DNA of 64,000 bases from an uncultured Succinatimonas sp. (lineage in GTDB: Bacteria > Pseudomonadota > Gammaproteobacteria > Enterobacterales > Succinivibrionaceae). This document shows positions 1-8,747 of this stretch, one piece after another. The notes under the pieces were generated by a model that searched no databases, was not told the DNA's origin, and worked only from the letters and a program-made list of their open reading frames with translations. The stretch is taken from contig NZ_CAJKVK010000001.1 of assembly GCF_905203285.1 (NCBI RefSeq), forward strand, positions 1 through 64,000, in the 5' to 3' direction. The position numbers were made by a program, and so were the translations under genes. How positions within the stretch are numbered: the first letter of the stretch is position 1; each line of letters opens with the position of its first letter.

Positions 1-802
1 GTTGCCAATCTATGACAAGCCGATGATTTATTACCCGATAACTACTTTAATGTCAGCGGGAATTACCGAGATTTTAATTATTTCAGGACCTAATGAACTT
101 CCTTTGTATCAAAAGCTGTTAAAAGACGGCTCCCAATGGGGAATAAGATTTGAATATGCGGTACAGGAAAAGCCCGAAGGGCTTGCCCAGGCTTTAATCA
201 TTGCCGAGGATTTTATAAAAAATTCGCCGTGCGCCATGATTTTAGGCGATAACCTCTTTTTCTCCTCTAATCTTCATTACAAGATGCAAAACATCGACGT
301 AAGCAAGGAAGGCGCTACGGTGTTTGCCTATCGCGTCAACGATCCGCAGCGTTACGGCGTGGTGGAGTTTGATGACAAGATGGAAGCAATTTCCATTGAG
401 GAAAAGCCTAAAGAGCCTAAAAGCCAATATGCCGTTACCGGTCTTTATTTCTTTGATAAACACGCAGCACAATACGCCAAGACTTTGAAGCCGTCAGCTC
501 GCGGTGAACTTGAAATCACTGATTTAAATATGATTTATCTGAAAAAAGGACAGCTAAAAGTCGAAATCTTAAGCCGCGGTACAGCCTGGCTTGACACGGG
601 CACGCCGGAGTCGCTTTTGGACGCTTCAGACTTTGTCAGAATTATTGAAAGCCGTCAGGGACTTAAAATCGGTTGTCCTGAAGAAATCGCGTTTAAACTC
701 GGTACAATAAATAAAGAAGAATTATTAGAACTGGCAAAACCTCTTTCTAAGAATCATTACGGTCAGTATTTAATCAATCTTGCCAAAGGATTACTTGAAT
801 AA
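1..802 (+). CDS. rfbA: Glucose-1-phosphate thymidylyltransferase, 5' partial
   Basis: Makes dTDP-glucose from glucose 1-phosphate and dTTP, the first step of dTDP-L-rhamnose synthesis for surface polysaccharide. The visible 266 residues begin at the conserved LPIYDKPMIYYP segment, so about 20 N-terminal residues with the GxGTRL nucleotide-binding loop lie before the window. The TTG at base 2 is an internal Leu codon, not a start. Family motifs that are visible include EKPEGLAQA, MILGDN, IEEKPKEP, GLYFFD and TAWLDTGTPESLLDA. The stop codon precedes the rfbC ATG by one base, so the two genes are co-transcribed. Identification is by family resemblance and context. Confidence 0.95.
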   Translation, partial: LPIYDKPMIYYPITTLMSAGITEILIISGPNELPLYQKLLKDGSQWGIRFEYAVQEKPEGLAQALIIAEDFIKNSPCAMILGDNLFFSSNLHYKMQNIDVSKEGATVFAYRVNDPQRYGVVEFDDKMEAISIEEKPKEPKSQYAVTGLYFFDKHAAQYAKTLKPSARGELEITDLNMIYLKKGQLKVEILSRGTAWLDTGTPESLLDASDFVRIIESRQGLKIGCPEEIAFKLGTINKEELLELAKPLSKNHYGQYLINLAKGLLE

Positions 803-803
803 C

Positions 804-1355
804 ATGATGATTGAGCAAACCTCGATATCTGAGGTTCTTTTAATTACCAATAAAAAATTCGGTGACAATCGCGGCTGGTTTTCCGAAGTGTTTCGTTTGT
901 CTGAATTTGAGAAAGCAGTAGGCGGACAATATAAGTTTGTTCAGACTAATGAATCTTTTTCTACACATAATATTTTGCGCGGCATTCATTATCAGAATCC
1001 ATATCCGCAGGGAAAGCTCGTAAGAGTAGTATCAGGCGAGGTTTTTGATGTTGCCGTTGATTTAAGAAAAAACTCTCCGACCTTCAAGCAATGGGTGGGA
1101 GTGACGCTAAGTGCACAAAACGGTAAACAATTGTGGGTTCCTCCGGGGTTCGGGCACGGTTTCTACGTAACAGGCGATCATGCTCATTTTGTATATGAAT
1201 GCACTGATTATTATTCGCCTAAAACCGAGCACTGCATTATGTATAACGATCCTGAGCTTGATATTGAGTGGCCGGTTTTAAACGGGGAAAATCCTTTGGT
1301 TTCTGAAAAAGACCGTAAAGGTAAAGCTTTTAAAGAAGCTCTTTTGTTTGATTGA
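804..1355 (+). CDS. rfbC: dTDP-4-dehydrorhamnose 3,5-epimerase
   Basis: Epimerises dTDP-4-keto-6-deoxyglucose at C3 and C5 in dTDP-L-rhamnose synthesis. The protein is 183 residues, the usual RmlC length, with the cupin core motifs RGIHYQNPYPQGKLVRV (containing the catalytic His), DVAVDLRKNSPTF and VPPGFGHGFYV. I place the start at ATG 804 because it directly follows the rfbA stop and the family match begins there. An upstream in-frame ATG at 780 lies inside rfbA. A second ATG at 807 cannot be excluded. rfbB and rfbD are not in the window and are probably upstream. Confidence 0.95.
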   Translation: MMIEQTSISEVLLITNKKFGDNRGWFSEVFRLSEFEKAVGGQYKFVQTNESFSTHNILRGIHYQNPYPQGKLVRVVSGEVFDVAVDLRKNSPTFKQWVGVTLSAQNGKQLWVPPGFGHGFYVTGDHAHFVYECTDYYSPKTEHCIMYNDPELDIEWPVLNGENPLVSEKDRKGKAFKEALLFD

Positions 1356-1365
1356 GTGTTATTTC

Positions 1366-1403
1366 TAAAAAATATGCCGCTTTAGGTGAGTCTTTAAAGC
1401 GGC
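1366..1403 (-). terminator. Rho-independent terminator, probably bidirectional
   Basis: Arms GCCGCTTTA (1376-1384) and TAAAGCGGC (1395-1403) form a perfect 9-bp stem with a 10-base loop. On the minus strand the stem is followed by ATATTTTTTAG, a U-rich tail. It sits just past the stop codons of rfbC (plus) and the glyoxalase-like remnant (minus), so it may serve both. Confidence 0.65.
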
Positions 1404-1413
1404 GTCAGGTCTT

Positions 1414-1683
1414 TTAGACGGTAAGTTCAATTTGATTCCCCTCTAAGTCTAAAAAGCAACTTTCATAATAGCCGTCACCGGTTGTGCGTGGACTGCTTAT
1501 TATGCAGTAACCGTTGTTTTTCAATCTTACGGTAATCTCATCAACCTTTTCTTTGCTGCCAAGGGCTAGTGCAATATGAACGAAACCGGTACGGACAGGC
1601 TGCTTATCCGTTTTTGTAAGTCCTGGCCTCTGCATGAGTTCAAGTCTTGCCCCTTGGTTAAAGGATAAAAAGTAGGATTTAAA
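1414..1683 (-). pseudogene. VOC/glyoxalase-like protein, 5'-truncated remnant
   Basis: The last 89 or so codons of this minus-strand frame resemble the VOC (glyoxalase/bleomycin resistance) superfamily. Recognisable pieces are FKSYFLSFNQGARLELM, TGFVHIALALGS and the C-terminal DGYYESCFLDLEGNQIELTV. Full VOC proteins of this type are about 125-130 residues, so roughly the first 40 are missing. The open frame continues upstream to 1923, but that part is only the antisense of the neighbouring araC-type gene. Homology stops near 1683, where that gene's homology begins, so a deletion probably joined the two. The natural substrate is unknown. Confidence 0.7.
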
Positions 1684-2479
1684 AGAGGAAAATAAAAATG
1701 TAATTCCTTGGCATTGGCATGAAGATTTTGAGCTTATTTTTGTACAATCGGGACAAGTTACGCTTAGTATTCCGGCAGATTCTTTATCTTTAAAAGAAAA
1801 TTCACTCATTCTCGTTAATTCAAATATTTTGCATAGAATACAAAGCATTGGTATCAGCAGTTTCAAATCTTTGGTATTCCGCCCTCTTTTTATTTCCGGC
1901 AGTAAACAGTCGGTGTTTGCCAAAAAATATATTGATCCTTTAGTTGCTTGTTATCAATTTTCGTGTTTGCTGTTAAAAAATGAAACAGATTCTTTGACTC
2001 ATTTATTTGTTGATGCTTTTGCTGCTTTAATGGATGAACCGGAGGGGTTTGAATTTACGATAAGAGATCACTTATCGCAAATTATGCTTGCTGCCTACCG
2101 TGCATTTAATACAAGTATTGAAGTCCGAGAAATTGAAAAGGATGTTGATATTTGTCGGATAAAAACTATGCTTGGTTATATCCATAATCATTATGCTGAA
2201 AATATATCTTTAACAGATATTGCCGGCTCTGCTTCTATAGGTCAAAGAGAATGCTTACGTTGTTTTAAAAGGATGTTGCAAGTGTCGCCGATACAATATT
2301 TGATTAAGTATAGAATTATGTATGGTGCAGATTTATTGATGAAAAGTCGAAATCTAGGAATTGCAGAAATTGCGACACTGTGTGGTTTTGATAGTCCGAG
2401 TAATTTCTCTAAATTATTTAAAAATTTTTATTCGTTGACTCCGCGTCAATTTCGAAAGAACGGTGAAAAAAAGAACTGA
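1676..2479 (+). pseudogene. AraC-family transcriptional regulator, 5'-truncated
   Basis: The plus frame is open from 1676, just after an in-frame TAG at 1673. It encodes a cupin sensor start (VIPWHWHEDFELIFVQSG) and a C-terminal AraC double helix-turn-helix (ENISLTDIAGSASIGQRECLRCF, then LGIAEIATLCGFDSPSNFSKLFKNFYSLTPRQFRK). No ATG, GTG or TTG lies in frame before the cupin motif. The first usable starts (about 1826-1829) would give 216 residues lacking most of the sensor. About 25 N-terminal residues seem lost at the junction with the glyoxalase-like remnant. It may be dead, or may express a DNA-binding fragment. Confidence 0.7.
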
Positions 2480-2729
2480 AGAGAAGCAACTTGCAAAATC
2501 TTTACGGATGAAATTTACAAATCTTTACGGATCTGAGTCCGTGTTTAGTGCTAAAAATGACAAAAACGGCATAAGAATGCCGCTTGTATAAAGATCTGAT
2601 TTTTTCTATGTGGGTAATGCCTTTTTGCCCCAGATTTTCTTGAAAATGGATCGCTCTATTGGCGCTTATCATAGCCCTGATGAGTATTCGTGGACACTAT
2701 TACTGTGATTAGGCATGGGATCTTCAGAC
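2480..2729. other. Intergenic stretch without a recognisable gene
   Basis: This stretch between the araC remnant and tRNA-Ser holds a 14-base direct repeat, AAATCTTTACGGAT, at 2496-2509 and 2519-2532. It also has two small hairpins: ACGGA/TCCGT (2527-2542) and CGGCAT/ATGCCG (2567-2582). The second hairpin lacks a T-rich tail. I see no coding signal I trust. Confidence 0.5.
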
Positions 2730-2756
2730 AAAAAAAAACGGAAACCTAAGTTTCCG
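2730..2756 (-). terminator. Terminator of the csrA/tRNA-Ser transcript
   Basis: On the minus strand, arms CGGAAAC and GTTTCCG (2739-2745 and 2750-2756) with a 4-base loop are followed by nine T residues (2730-2738). This is a classic intrinsic terminator just after the tRNA-Ser 3' end. Confidence 0.9.
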
Positions 2757-2769
2757 ATCTTTTAGATGG

Positions 2770-2863
2770 TGGCGGAGAGAAAGGGATTCGAACCCTCGAT
2801 ACGACTCTTTTGTCATATGCTCCCTTAGCAGGGGAGTACCTTCAGCCACTCGGTCATCTCTCC
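2770..2863 (-). tRNA. serX: tRNA-Ser (anticodon GCU)
   Basis: The minus strand reads GGAGAGA at the 5' end, pairing with TCTCTCC, then discriminator G and an encoded CCA (2770-2772). The anticodon stem-loop CTCCC CTGCTAA GGGAG gives anticodon GCU (2827-2829), reading AGC/AGU. A long variable arm, typical of class II tRNA-Ser, precedes the T arm GAGGGTTCGAATCCCTT. Its place downstream of csrA matches other Gammaproteobacteria. The symbol is only a label for a Ser tRNA. Confidence 0.95.
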
Positions 2864-2902
2864 GCAGCTGGTGCTGTAGTATGCAATTTTAACGGTTTAA
2901 AG

Positions 2903-3109
2903 TCAAGAGCTTTTTGTCTTATCTTTAACGGATTCGACTAAATCAGCCTTTTCTTTAAGCTTTTTATCATCAGTCATTCTTTCTATCGGAATAGCGGCAG
3001 GAGCGGAAATTCCTATGCTCACCCTGCCGTTTTTAATATCCAAAATAGAAATGGTTATATCCCGTCCGATACGGATTTTTTCTCCTTCTTTGCGGGATAT
3101 AACTAGCAT
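2903..3109 (-). CDS. csrA: Carbon storage regulator CsrA
   Basis: A small RNA-binding dimer that binds GGA motifs in mRNA leaders and controls translation of carbon-storage, motility and virulence genes. The 68-residue protein starts MLVISRKEGEKIRIG, with the family core ITISILDIKNGRVSIGISAPA followed by a lysine-rich tail. It follows alaS with only two bases between the alaS stop and its ATG. The ribosome-binding site (CGGAGAAA) lies inside the last alaS codons, so it may be translationally coupled to alaS. E. coli, by contrast, has a promoter-bearing gap here. Confidence 0.95.
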   Translation of the reverse strand: MLVISRKEGEKIRIGRDITISILDIKNGRVSIGISAPAAIPIERMTDDKKLKEKADLVESVKDKTKSS

Positions 3110-3111
3110 GA

Positions 3112-5736
3112 CTAAAGTTTCTCCGTAAGGAATGTACGGGCTTTTATAAGAGCCTCATCAAGACCTTCGGGCTTGGTTCCGCCGGCTTGGGCCATATCAG
3201 GGCGGCCGCCGCCTTTACCGTTGACGCAGCTTGCGGCCACGTTAACAAGATCACCTGCTTTAATTTTAGAGGTTAAATCTTTGGATAAAGCGGCAATCAG
3301 GCTTACCTTTTCGCCTTCTACAGTACCTAACACGATAGCGCAGCTCTTAAGATGATTCTTAAGCTCATCAACGGCAAGACGCAGTTCACGTGCATTATAG
3401 GAATCAACCTTGGCGATAACTGCTTTGGTACCGTTGATGTCAACGGCATCATGAGCCAGAGCTTTGGCATCCATATGCACGATCTTTTCCTTAAGCAGCA
3501 TGTTTTCATGCTCAAGGGACTTGGTATTGTTGATAAGACCTTTTACTTTCTCAAGAACCGAGAAATTATCGGTCTGCAGCATGGTGCTGGTGTAGGCAAG
3601 CATACGAGCTAAGTGCTGCTGATATTCGATTGCAGCCTCACCGGTTAAAGCTTCGATACGGCGAACGCCGGATGCGATGCTTTCATCACTTATGATGCTG
3701 AAATAACCTAAATCACCGGTACGGGAAACATGAGTACCGCCGCACAATTCTTTGGATACTTCACCCATGGAAACAACGCGGACTTCACCTTCGTATTTTT
3801 CATCAAATAAGGCCATGGCTCCTGAGAGTTTGGCTTTATTTAAATCCATGACTTCGGTGGTGACCGGATAGTTTTCGCGGATGGCTTTGTTGACTAAAGC
3901 GTTAACGGCTTGTCTTTCGTCAAGAGACAAAGGATGCGGGTGCGAGAAGTCAAAACGCAGACGATCAGGTCCTACGGATGAACCTTTCTGGAAGACATGA
4001 TCACCTAATACTTTACGCAATGCTGCATGCAGTAAATGAGTGGCGCTGTGGTGGGAAGCAATGTCCTTGCGGCGCTGTGCATCAACCTCTGCAGTTACGG
4101 TTTGACCTACGGAGAACTGGCCTAACTCGACGCGGCCTACGTGAATGATAGCTTTGCCGACGTGTTTGGTGTTCTCAACGATAAAGAGATTATGTCCGCA
4201 TCTTAAAGTTCCGGTATCACCGATTTGTCCGCCCATCTCTCCATAGAAAGTGGTCTTATCCAAAACGATAATGACTTCTTCATCTGTTGAGGCGGATTCA
4301 ATGGGCTCAGAACCTTTGAACATTGAAACAATTTTGCCTTCGCAGCTTAAATGATTGTATCCGTCGAAGATGGAGATGTCGCTTAACTTAAGCTCTTTGT
4401 TGTAGTCAATACCGAAAGTGGAGGCTGACTTGGCGCGCTCACGCTGCTTGGTCATCTCTTTTTCAAAGCCTTCCATATCAACGATATAACCGCGATCGCG
4501 GACTACGTCCTGAGTAAGGTCGGCCGGGAATCCGTAGGTGTCATAAAGTTTAAATACCACTTCACCCGGAATAGTTCTTTCAGCGCCTAATTTGTCAAGC
4601 TCGGAATCAAGCAGGGCAAGACCTCTGTCTAAGGTATTGAGGAATTGCTCTTCTTCTTTCTTCAAGGTCTTCTCGATAAGCTGACGCTGTTCGATAAGTT
4701 CAGGGTAAGCTTTACCCATCAAATCGCACAAAGTACCGACAAGCTTATAGAAGAAGACGTCTTTTGCTCCCATGAGTCGTCCGTGGCGTACGGCACGGCG
4801 GATGATGCGGCGCAAGACATAGCCGCGTCCTTCATTTGACGGTAATACGCCGTCGGCGATGAGGAAGGAGCAGGAACGGATATGATCGGAAATGACGCGC
4901 AGTGATTTTTCGGATAAATCGCTGACGTTCAAGATTTCGGCTGTTTTGGCAATAAGAGTACGGAACAAATCAATATCGTAGTTTGAATGTACGCCTTGTA
5001 AAACAGCAGCAATACGCTCCAAGCCAAGACCGTTGTCGATCATCGGTTTCTTTAATTTCTCAAAAGTACCGTCGGCTTTACGGTTGTACTGCATGAACAC
5101 GATGTTCCAAATTTCAATGAAACGATCGCCGTCCTCTTCCGGAGAGCCCGGAGGACCGCCCCAAACGCCGGGACCGTGGTCATAGAAAATTTCAGAGCAC
5201 GGACCGCACGGACCGGTATCTCCCATCTGCCAGAAGTTGTCGGAGTTGAATGCGCCGCCTTTGTTATCGCCGATGCGAATGATTTTTTCTGCAGGAAGAC
5301 CGATGACGTTTTTCCAAATGTCATAAGCTTCGTTGTCGTCGGCATAGACGGTGACGGTCAAAGATTCTTTAGGCAGCTTAAAGCCTTCGGTCAAAAGAGT
5401 CCAAGCGTAATAAATGGCTTCTTTTTTGAAGTAATCGCCGAAGCTGAAGTTACCTAACATCTCAAAAAAAGTATGGTGGCGGGCAGTGTATCCGACGTTA
5501 TCCAGGTCGTTCTGCTTTCCGCCTGCGCGTACGCATTTTTGAGCGGTGGTTGCGCGCAGATAAGGACGGGTCTCTTTACCTAAGTAGATGTCCTTGAACT
5601 GGTTCATACCGGCATTAGTAAAAAGCAATGTCGGATCGTTATACGGTACAAGAGAGCTTGATCGCACTACCTCATGACCGTGTTTACGGAAAAATTCGAG
5701 GTACGTAGTACGTATCTCATCGGTAGTCATGTACAT
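3112..5736 (-). CDS. alaS: Alanyl-tRNA synthetase
   Basis: Charges tRNA-Ala. The class II catalytic core comes first (SSSLVPYNDPTLLFTNAGMNQFK, then RATTAQKCVRAGGKQNDLDNVG). The editing domain carries the zinc-binding HHSATHLLHAAL and CGGTH motifs, and the C-Ala/DHHA1 tail contains GKGGGRPDMAQAGG. The open frame begins at a TTG (5751). I prefer ATG 5736, giving 874 residues, because the E. coli protein aligns from there and a GGA sits upstream; ATG 5730 is also possible. Its position after recA-recX and before csrA is the usual gammaproteobacterial order. Confidence 0.97.
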   Translation of the reverse strand: MYMTTDEIRTTYLEFFRKHGHEVVRSSSLVPYNDPTLLFTNAGMNQFKDIYLGKETRPYLRATTAQKCVRAGGKQNDLDNVGYTARHHTFFEMLGNFSFGDYFKKEAIYYAWTLLTEGFKLPKESLTVTVYADDNEAYDIWKNVIGLPAEKIIRIGDNKGGAFNSDNFWQMGDTGPCGPCSEIFYDHGPGVWGGPPGSPEEDGDRFIEIWNIVFMQYNRKADGTFEKLKKPMIDNGLGLERIAAVLQGVHSNYDIDLFRTLIAKTAEILNVSDLSEKSLRVISDHIRSCSFLIADGVLPSNEGRGYVLRRIIRRAVRHGRLMGAKDVFFYKLVGTLCDLMGKAYPELIEQRQLIEKTLKKEEEQFLNTLDRGLALLDSELDKLGAERTIPGEVVFKLYDTYGFPADLTQDVVRDRGYIVDMEGFEKEMTKQRERAKSASTFGIDYNKELKLSDISIFDGYNHLSCEGKIVSMFKGSEPIESASTDEEVIIVLDKTTFYGEMGGQIGDTGTLRCGHNLFIVENTKHVGKAIIHVGRVELGQFSVGQTVTAEVDAQRRKDIASHHSATHLLHAALRKVLGDHVFQKGSSVGPDRLRFDFSHPHPLSLDERQAVNALVNKAIRENYPVTTEVMDLNKAKLSGAMALFDEKYEGEVRVVSMGEVSKELCGGTHVSRTGDLGYFSIISDESIASGVRRIEALTGEAAIEYQQHLARMLAYTSTMLQTDNFSVLEKVKGLINNTKSLEHENMLLKEKIVHMDAKALAHDAVDINGTKAVIAKVDSYNARELRLAVDELKNHLKSCAIVLGTVEGEKVSLIAALSKDLTSKIKAGDLVNVAASCVNGKGGGRPDMAQAGGTKPEGLDEALIKARTFLTEKL

Positions 5737-5780
5737 ATTAAATAATTCCAAGACTTACTAAAATAAGAATTAATCGTCAA

Positions 5781-6269
5781 TTATACATTGTCAGGCGGTA
5801 CGGATCCAAAGAGTTTTAAAGCTCCGACGCACTGACTTGTCGTAAAACCGCGTCTGTATAAAAAACTAAGTGCTTTTTGTTTTTTATCGTAATCCAAAAG
5901 ATCACCTGTAGAATACTTTTTATGCAAAGCCGCAAGTGCCGTTTGCACCCAATCCGTTTCTTCCTCTTCTATTGCGTTTTCTATAAGACAAAGATCAATG
6001 TGCTTTTGTTTAGCAAGAAGATTAAGCTTCATCGGCCCGTAATATGATAAGACGCAATGGCGTACCAGCATGTGTGCACAGCGTTTTTCACTTTGCCAGC
6101 CTTCATTGACGCATTTTGTTAAGGCGGTTTTTACGGCATCCCCGGTAAAACGGGGTAAAAGTTTTACTTTTAATTCGTAAAGAGAGTATTCGCGGCGGGT
6201 TAAAAGACGCAGCGCCGCGTTAAGTGCCTGCGCTGCGTCTTCACTTTTTTCTATTTTCTTTTTAAACAT
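5781..6269 (-). CDS. recX: RecA regulator RecX
   Basis: RecX caps RecA filaments and restrains recombination and SOS induction. The protein is 162 residues, close to the usual size, and mostly helical. Family-like segments are ALRLLTRREYSLYELKVKL near the N terminus and FLYRRGFTTSQCVGAL near the C terminus. Its ATG overlaps the recA stop by one base (TAATG), so translation is coupled to recA. Identity rests on these motifs and on the recA context. Confidence 0.92.
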   Translation of the reverse strand: MFKKKIEKSEDAAQALNAALRLLTRREYSLYELKVKLLPRFTGDAVKTALTKCVNEGWQSEKRCAHMLVRHCVLSYYGPMKLNLLAKQKHIDLCLIENAIEEEETDWVQTALAALHKKYSTGDLLDYDKKQKALSFLYRRGFTTSQCVGALKLFGSVPPDNV

Positions 6270-7435
6270 TAAAGATCGTCAGGAATTTCGGTGATGAGAT
6301 CGGAATCATCAATGTCGGGAAGTGAGTCGACAGGTGATTTTTCCGCTTCTGCAGCTCCGAGATCTGCCGTTGCCGAGTAATCATTGACGTTCTTAAAGTA
6401 TTCACGGATTTTGGCTTCGATTTCATCGGCAACTTCAGGATGTTCGTCCAAAAAGCGCATGGCGTTGACTTTGCCTTGTCCGATTTTATTGCCGTTATAG
6501 CTAAACCATGCACCGGTTTTTTCAACAATGCGCGCCTGGACGCCCAAGTCGATAAGCTCACCGTTTTTGGCAATGCCGTAGTTAAACAGAATTTGGAAGT
6601 TAGCTTGTTTAAACGGAGGAGCAACTTTATTTTTAACTACTTTTACCTTGGTTTCATTACCGATGACTTCTTCTTTGTCTTTTATCGGGGAACCTTTACG
6701 GATATCCAAGCGGACGGATGCATAATATTTAAGTGCGTTGCCGCCCGTCGTGGTTTCAGGGTTGCCGAACATTACGCCGATTTTCATACGCAGCTGGTTA
6801 ATAAACACGACCATGCAGTTTGCCTGCTTGATAATGCCGGTAAGCTTGCGTAGTGCCTGCGACATAAGACGGGCCTGAAGACCGACATGATTATCTCCCA
6901 TGTCGCCTTCGATTTCGGCTTTAGGAACCAAGGCGGCGACTGAGTCGATTACGACAAGATCGATACCGCCCGATCTGACGAGAGTTTCGCAGATTTCAAG
7001 TGCCTGTTCACCGGTATCGGGCTGGGAAATAAAGACATTTTCAACTTGTACGCCGAGTTTTTTGGCGTAGACAGGATCAAGGGCGTGTTCTGCGTCGATA
7101 AAAGCGCAGATTTTGCCTTTTTTCTGGGCTTGAGCGATAAGCTCTAAGGTTAAAGTGGTTTTACCTGAGGACTCGGGACCGTAGATTTCGATGATGCGAC
7201 CCATCGGCAGACCGCCGATGCCTAAAGCGATATCCAAGGATAAAGAACCGGTGGAAATGGCTTCGATGTCGTCGATTTCACTTTGGCCAAGACGCATAAT
7301 GGCGCCTTTGCCGAATTGTTTCTCGATTTGCTCCATAGCCATTTCAAGGGCTTTTTGACGTTTGGCATCAGTAGTGAGATTGGCGACTAAGCTGTTGGCT
7401 CCGTCTTCTTTTTTAGCTTTGGCGCGTTCTGCCAT
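6269..7435 (-). CDS. recA: Recombinase RecA
   Basis: ATP-dependent strand exchange and SOS co-protease. The protein is 388 residues. Walker A GPESSGKT is at 86-93, and loop 2 ([19 protein letters not shown]) and the C-terminal domain are intact. The N terminus carries about 20 extra residues ([19 protein letters not shown]) compared with E. coli before KQKAL-like [19 protein letters not shown]. The start is supported by a well-spaced GGAG upstream of ATG 7435. It heads recA-recX, possibly reading on into alaS-csrA. The predicted promoter carries a perfect palindrome (see the separate entry). Confidence 0.98.
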   Translation of the reverse strand: MAERAKAKKEDGANSLVANLTTDAKRQKALEMAMEQIEKQFGKGAIMRLGQSEIDDIEAISTGSLSLDIALGIGGLPMGRIIEIYGPESSGKTTLTLELIAQAQKKGKICAFIDAEHALDPVYAKKLGVQVENVFISQPDTGEQALEICETLVRSGGIDLVVIDSVAALVPKAEIEGDMGDNHVGLQARLMSQALRKLTGIIKQANCMVVFINQLRMKIGVMFGNPETTTGGNALKYYASVRLDIRKGSPIKDKEEVIGNETKVKVVKNKVAPPFKQANFQILFNYGIAKNGELIDLGVQARIVEKTGAWFSYNGNKIGQGKVNAMRFLDEHPEVADEIEAKIREYFKNVNDYSATADLGAAEAEKSPVDSLPDIDDSDLITEIPDDL

Positions 7436-7475
7436 AAGGATCTCCGTATTGTTGTAATGTTTGTCAGTAAATTTT

Positions 7476-7534
7476 TATTGTAAAGCGTATAATAATTATA
7501 CGCTTATTTAACGATAAAGCTCAATTTTTTCTTA
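7476..7534 (-). promoter_or_regulatory. Predicted recA promoter overlapped by a perfect palindrome
   Basis: On the minus strand, a -35 TTGAGC and a -10 TATAAT with an 18-base spacer lie about 50 bases upstream of the recA ATG. Centred on the -10 is AAGCGTATAAT (7483-7493), one A, then ATTATACGCTT (7495-7505): an 11-bp-arm perfect dyad. It is not the enterobacterial LexA box (CTGT-N8-ACAG). Its position fits a repressor operator. It could instead act as a weak terminator hairpin for the gene upstream. Confidence 0.55.
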
Positions 7535-7547
7535 AAAAAGAAAAGTT

Positions 7548-8744
7548 TTACGCTGAAATTTTTTCTTTAACCGGTCTATTAACAATCGGTACGACAAAAG
7601 ATAAAAGCGCAGATAGTCCGGTTAAGCACACAACCGCAAGCATCGTGGCATCAAGTCCGAATTTGTCGCCTAGGTTTCCAAGAACCGGAGCGATGATTCC
7701 GCCGAAGCTGATACCGAGTCCTATCGTAATTCCCGTTGCCATTCCGACATGTTGGGGCAGCATTTTCTGTCCGATAACGACGATAGGCGACATTGCTGCG
7801 TAATAAAAGAGTGACAGCGGAATTAAAGCGGCAACTGACAATAGCGGATTGTGAGTCAAAATAAACAGAACGCCAAATGGGACACATACTACGGAAGTAA
7901 AGCGCACCCATTGGGTAAAACCGAAGCGATCTGCCATCGGACCGCCGATTAAAGTTGCGACGGCACCGGCTCCCGCGACGATAGTATTGGCAAGGGTTGA
8001 GACCTCTTCTTTTTGCCCGAGCTCGTGCATGAAATATAAAGGCAAAAAGGTAGTTAAGCTGAACATGGCCGCGGAGCGGGCAAAGACTAAGAGCACTAAA
8101 AGGAAAGTACCTAAGTAATTGTCTTTGATGGTTGCGTCATTAAGATGACGTCTGGTTCTTGCTTCGGTTCTCTTTGAGTAAATGAGATACTTACGGTTAC
8201 GCTTAATGAAGATAAAAGCCATGATTAAGGCAGGAATCAAAATCAAAACCGTGGCTTTAAGTCCAAATAACAGATATCCTGCGGTAAAGTACAAGGGACC
8301 GATAGCGTAGCCGATATTTCCGCCGACTGAAAAAATACTCATTCCGCGCCCGACTTTTTTACCGGCAAAAATATTGGCAAGCTTGCCGGCTGACGGATGG
8401 AAAGTAGCGACGCCGATGCCGTTTAGCGCAACTGCGGCACATAACAGAAAGTAATTATCAATAAAACCGATAAAGGCGACACCCAGCGCTGCGATTACCA
8501 TACCAAGACACATAAGATACGGACGCGGTTTTCTATCGGAAAGATATCCTGTAAGCGGTTGTGCTATCGCATTTACGATAGTTGTTGCCATAATAAGGAA
8601 GGCAACGTCGGCATAAGAGGATAATTTTCCTTCCTGATACATGAAAGCCAAAATGGCAGGCAGGGATCCTTGGCAAAGATCGTCTGCCATATGACCTCCC
8701 ATGATAAGGAGGTTCTCTTTATAAGAGTGGTTTTGATTAGTCAT
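7548..8744 (-). CDS. MFS transporter, fosmidomycin-resistance (Fsr) type
   Basis: A 398-residue, about 12-helix major facilitator protein of the inner membrane. It resembles the Fsr branch: GIGVATFHPSAGKLANIFAGKK matches the Fsr FHPE/S loop, and FSVGGNIGYAIGPL follows. The first-half loop GYLSDRKPRPY is the MFS motif A. The family exports fosmidomycin and other small molecules, but the substrate here is unknown. The start codon lies three bases after the RNase II stop, so the two genes form an operon. Confidence 0.85.
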   Translation of the reverse strand: MTNQNHSYKENLLIMGGHMADDLCQGSLPAILAFMYQEGKLSSYADVAFLIMATTIVNAIAQPLTGYLSDRKPRPYLMCLGMVIAALGVAFIGFIDNYFLLCAAVALNGIGVATFHPSAGKLANIFAGKKVGRGMSIFSVGGNIGYAIGPLYFTAGYLLFGLKATVLILIPALIMAFIFIKRNRKYLIYSKRTEARTRRHLNDATIKDNYLGTFLLVLLVFARSAAMFSLTTFLPLYFMHELGQKEEVSTLANTIVAGAGAVATLIGGPMADRFGFTQWVRFTSVVCVPFGVLFILTHNPLLSVAALIPLSLFYYAAMSPIVVIGQKMLPQHVGMATGITIGLGISFGGIIAPVLGNLGDKFGLDATMLAVVCLTGLSALLSFVVPIVNRPVKEKISA

Positions 8745-8747
8745 GTT

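Noticed and set aside
242..472. Open frame on the minus strand inside rfbA
   Set aside because: Shadow of the clearly conserved rfbA frame; no family match or ribosome-binding site.
1684..1923. N-terminal extension of the glyoxalase-like frame
   Set aside because: It is the antisense of the AraC cupin domain, and its product has no VOC features.
3327..3612. Open frames on both strands inside alaS
   Set aside because: Overlap conserved alaS coding sequence; compositions are typical of antisense or shifted frames.
6262..6624. 120-codon minus frame inside recA
   Set aside because: Shifted frame of recA; no motif.
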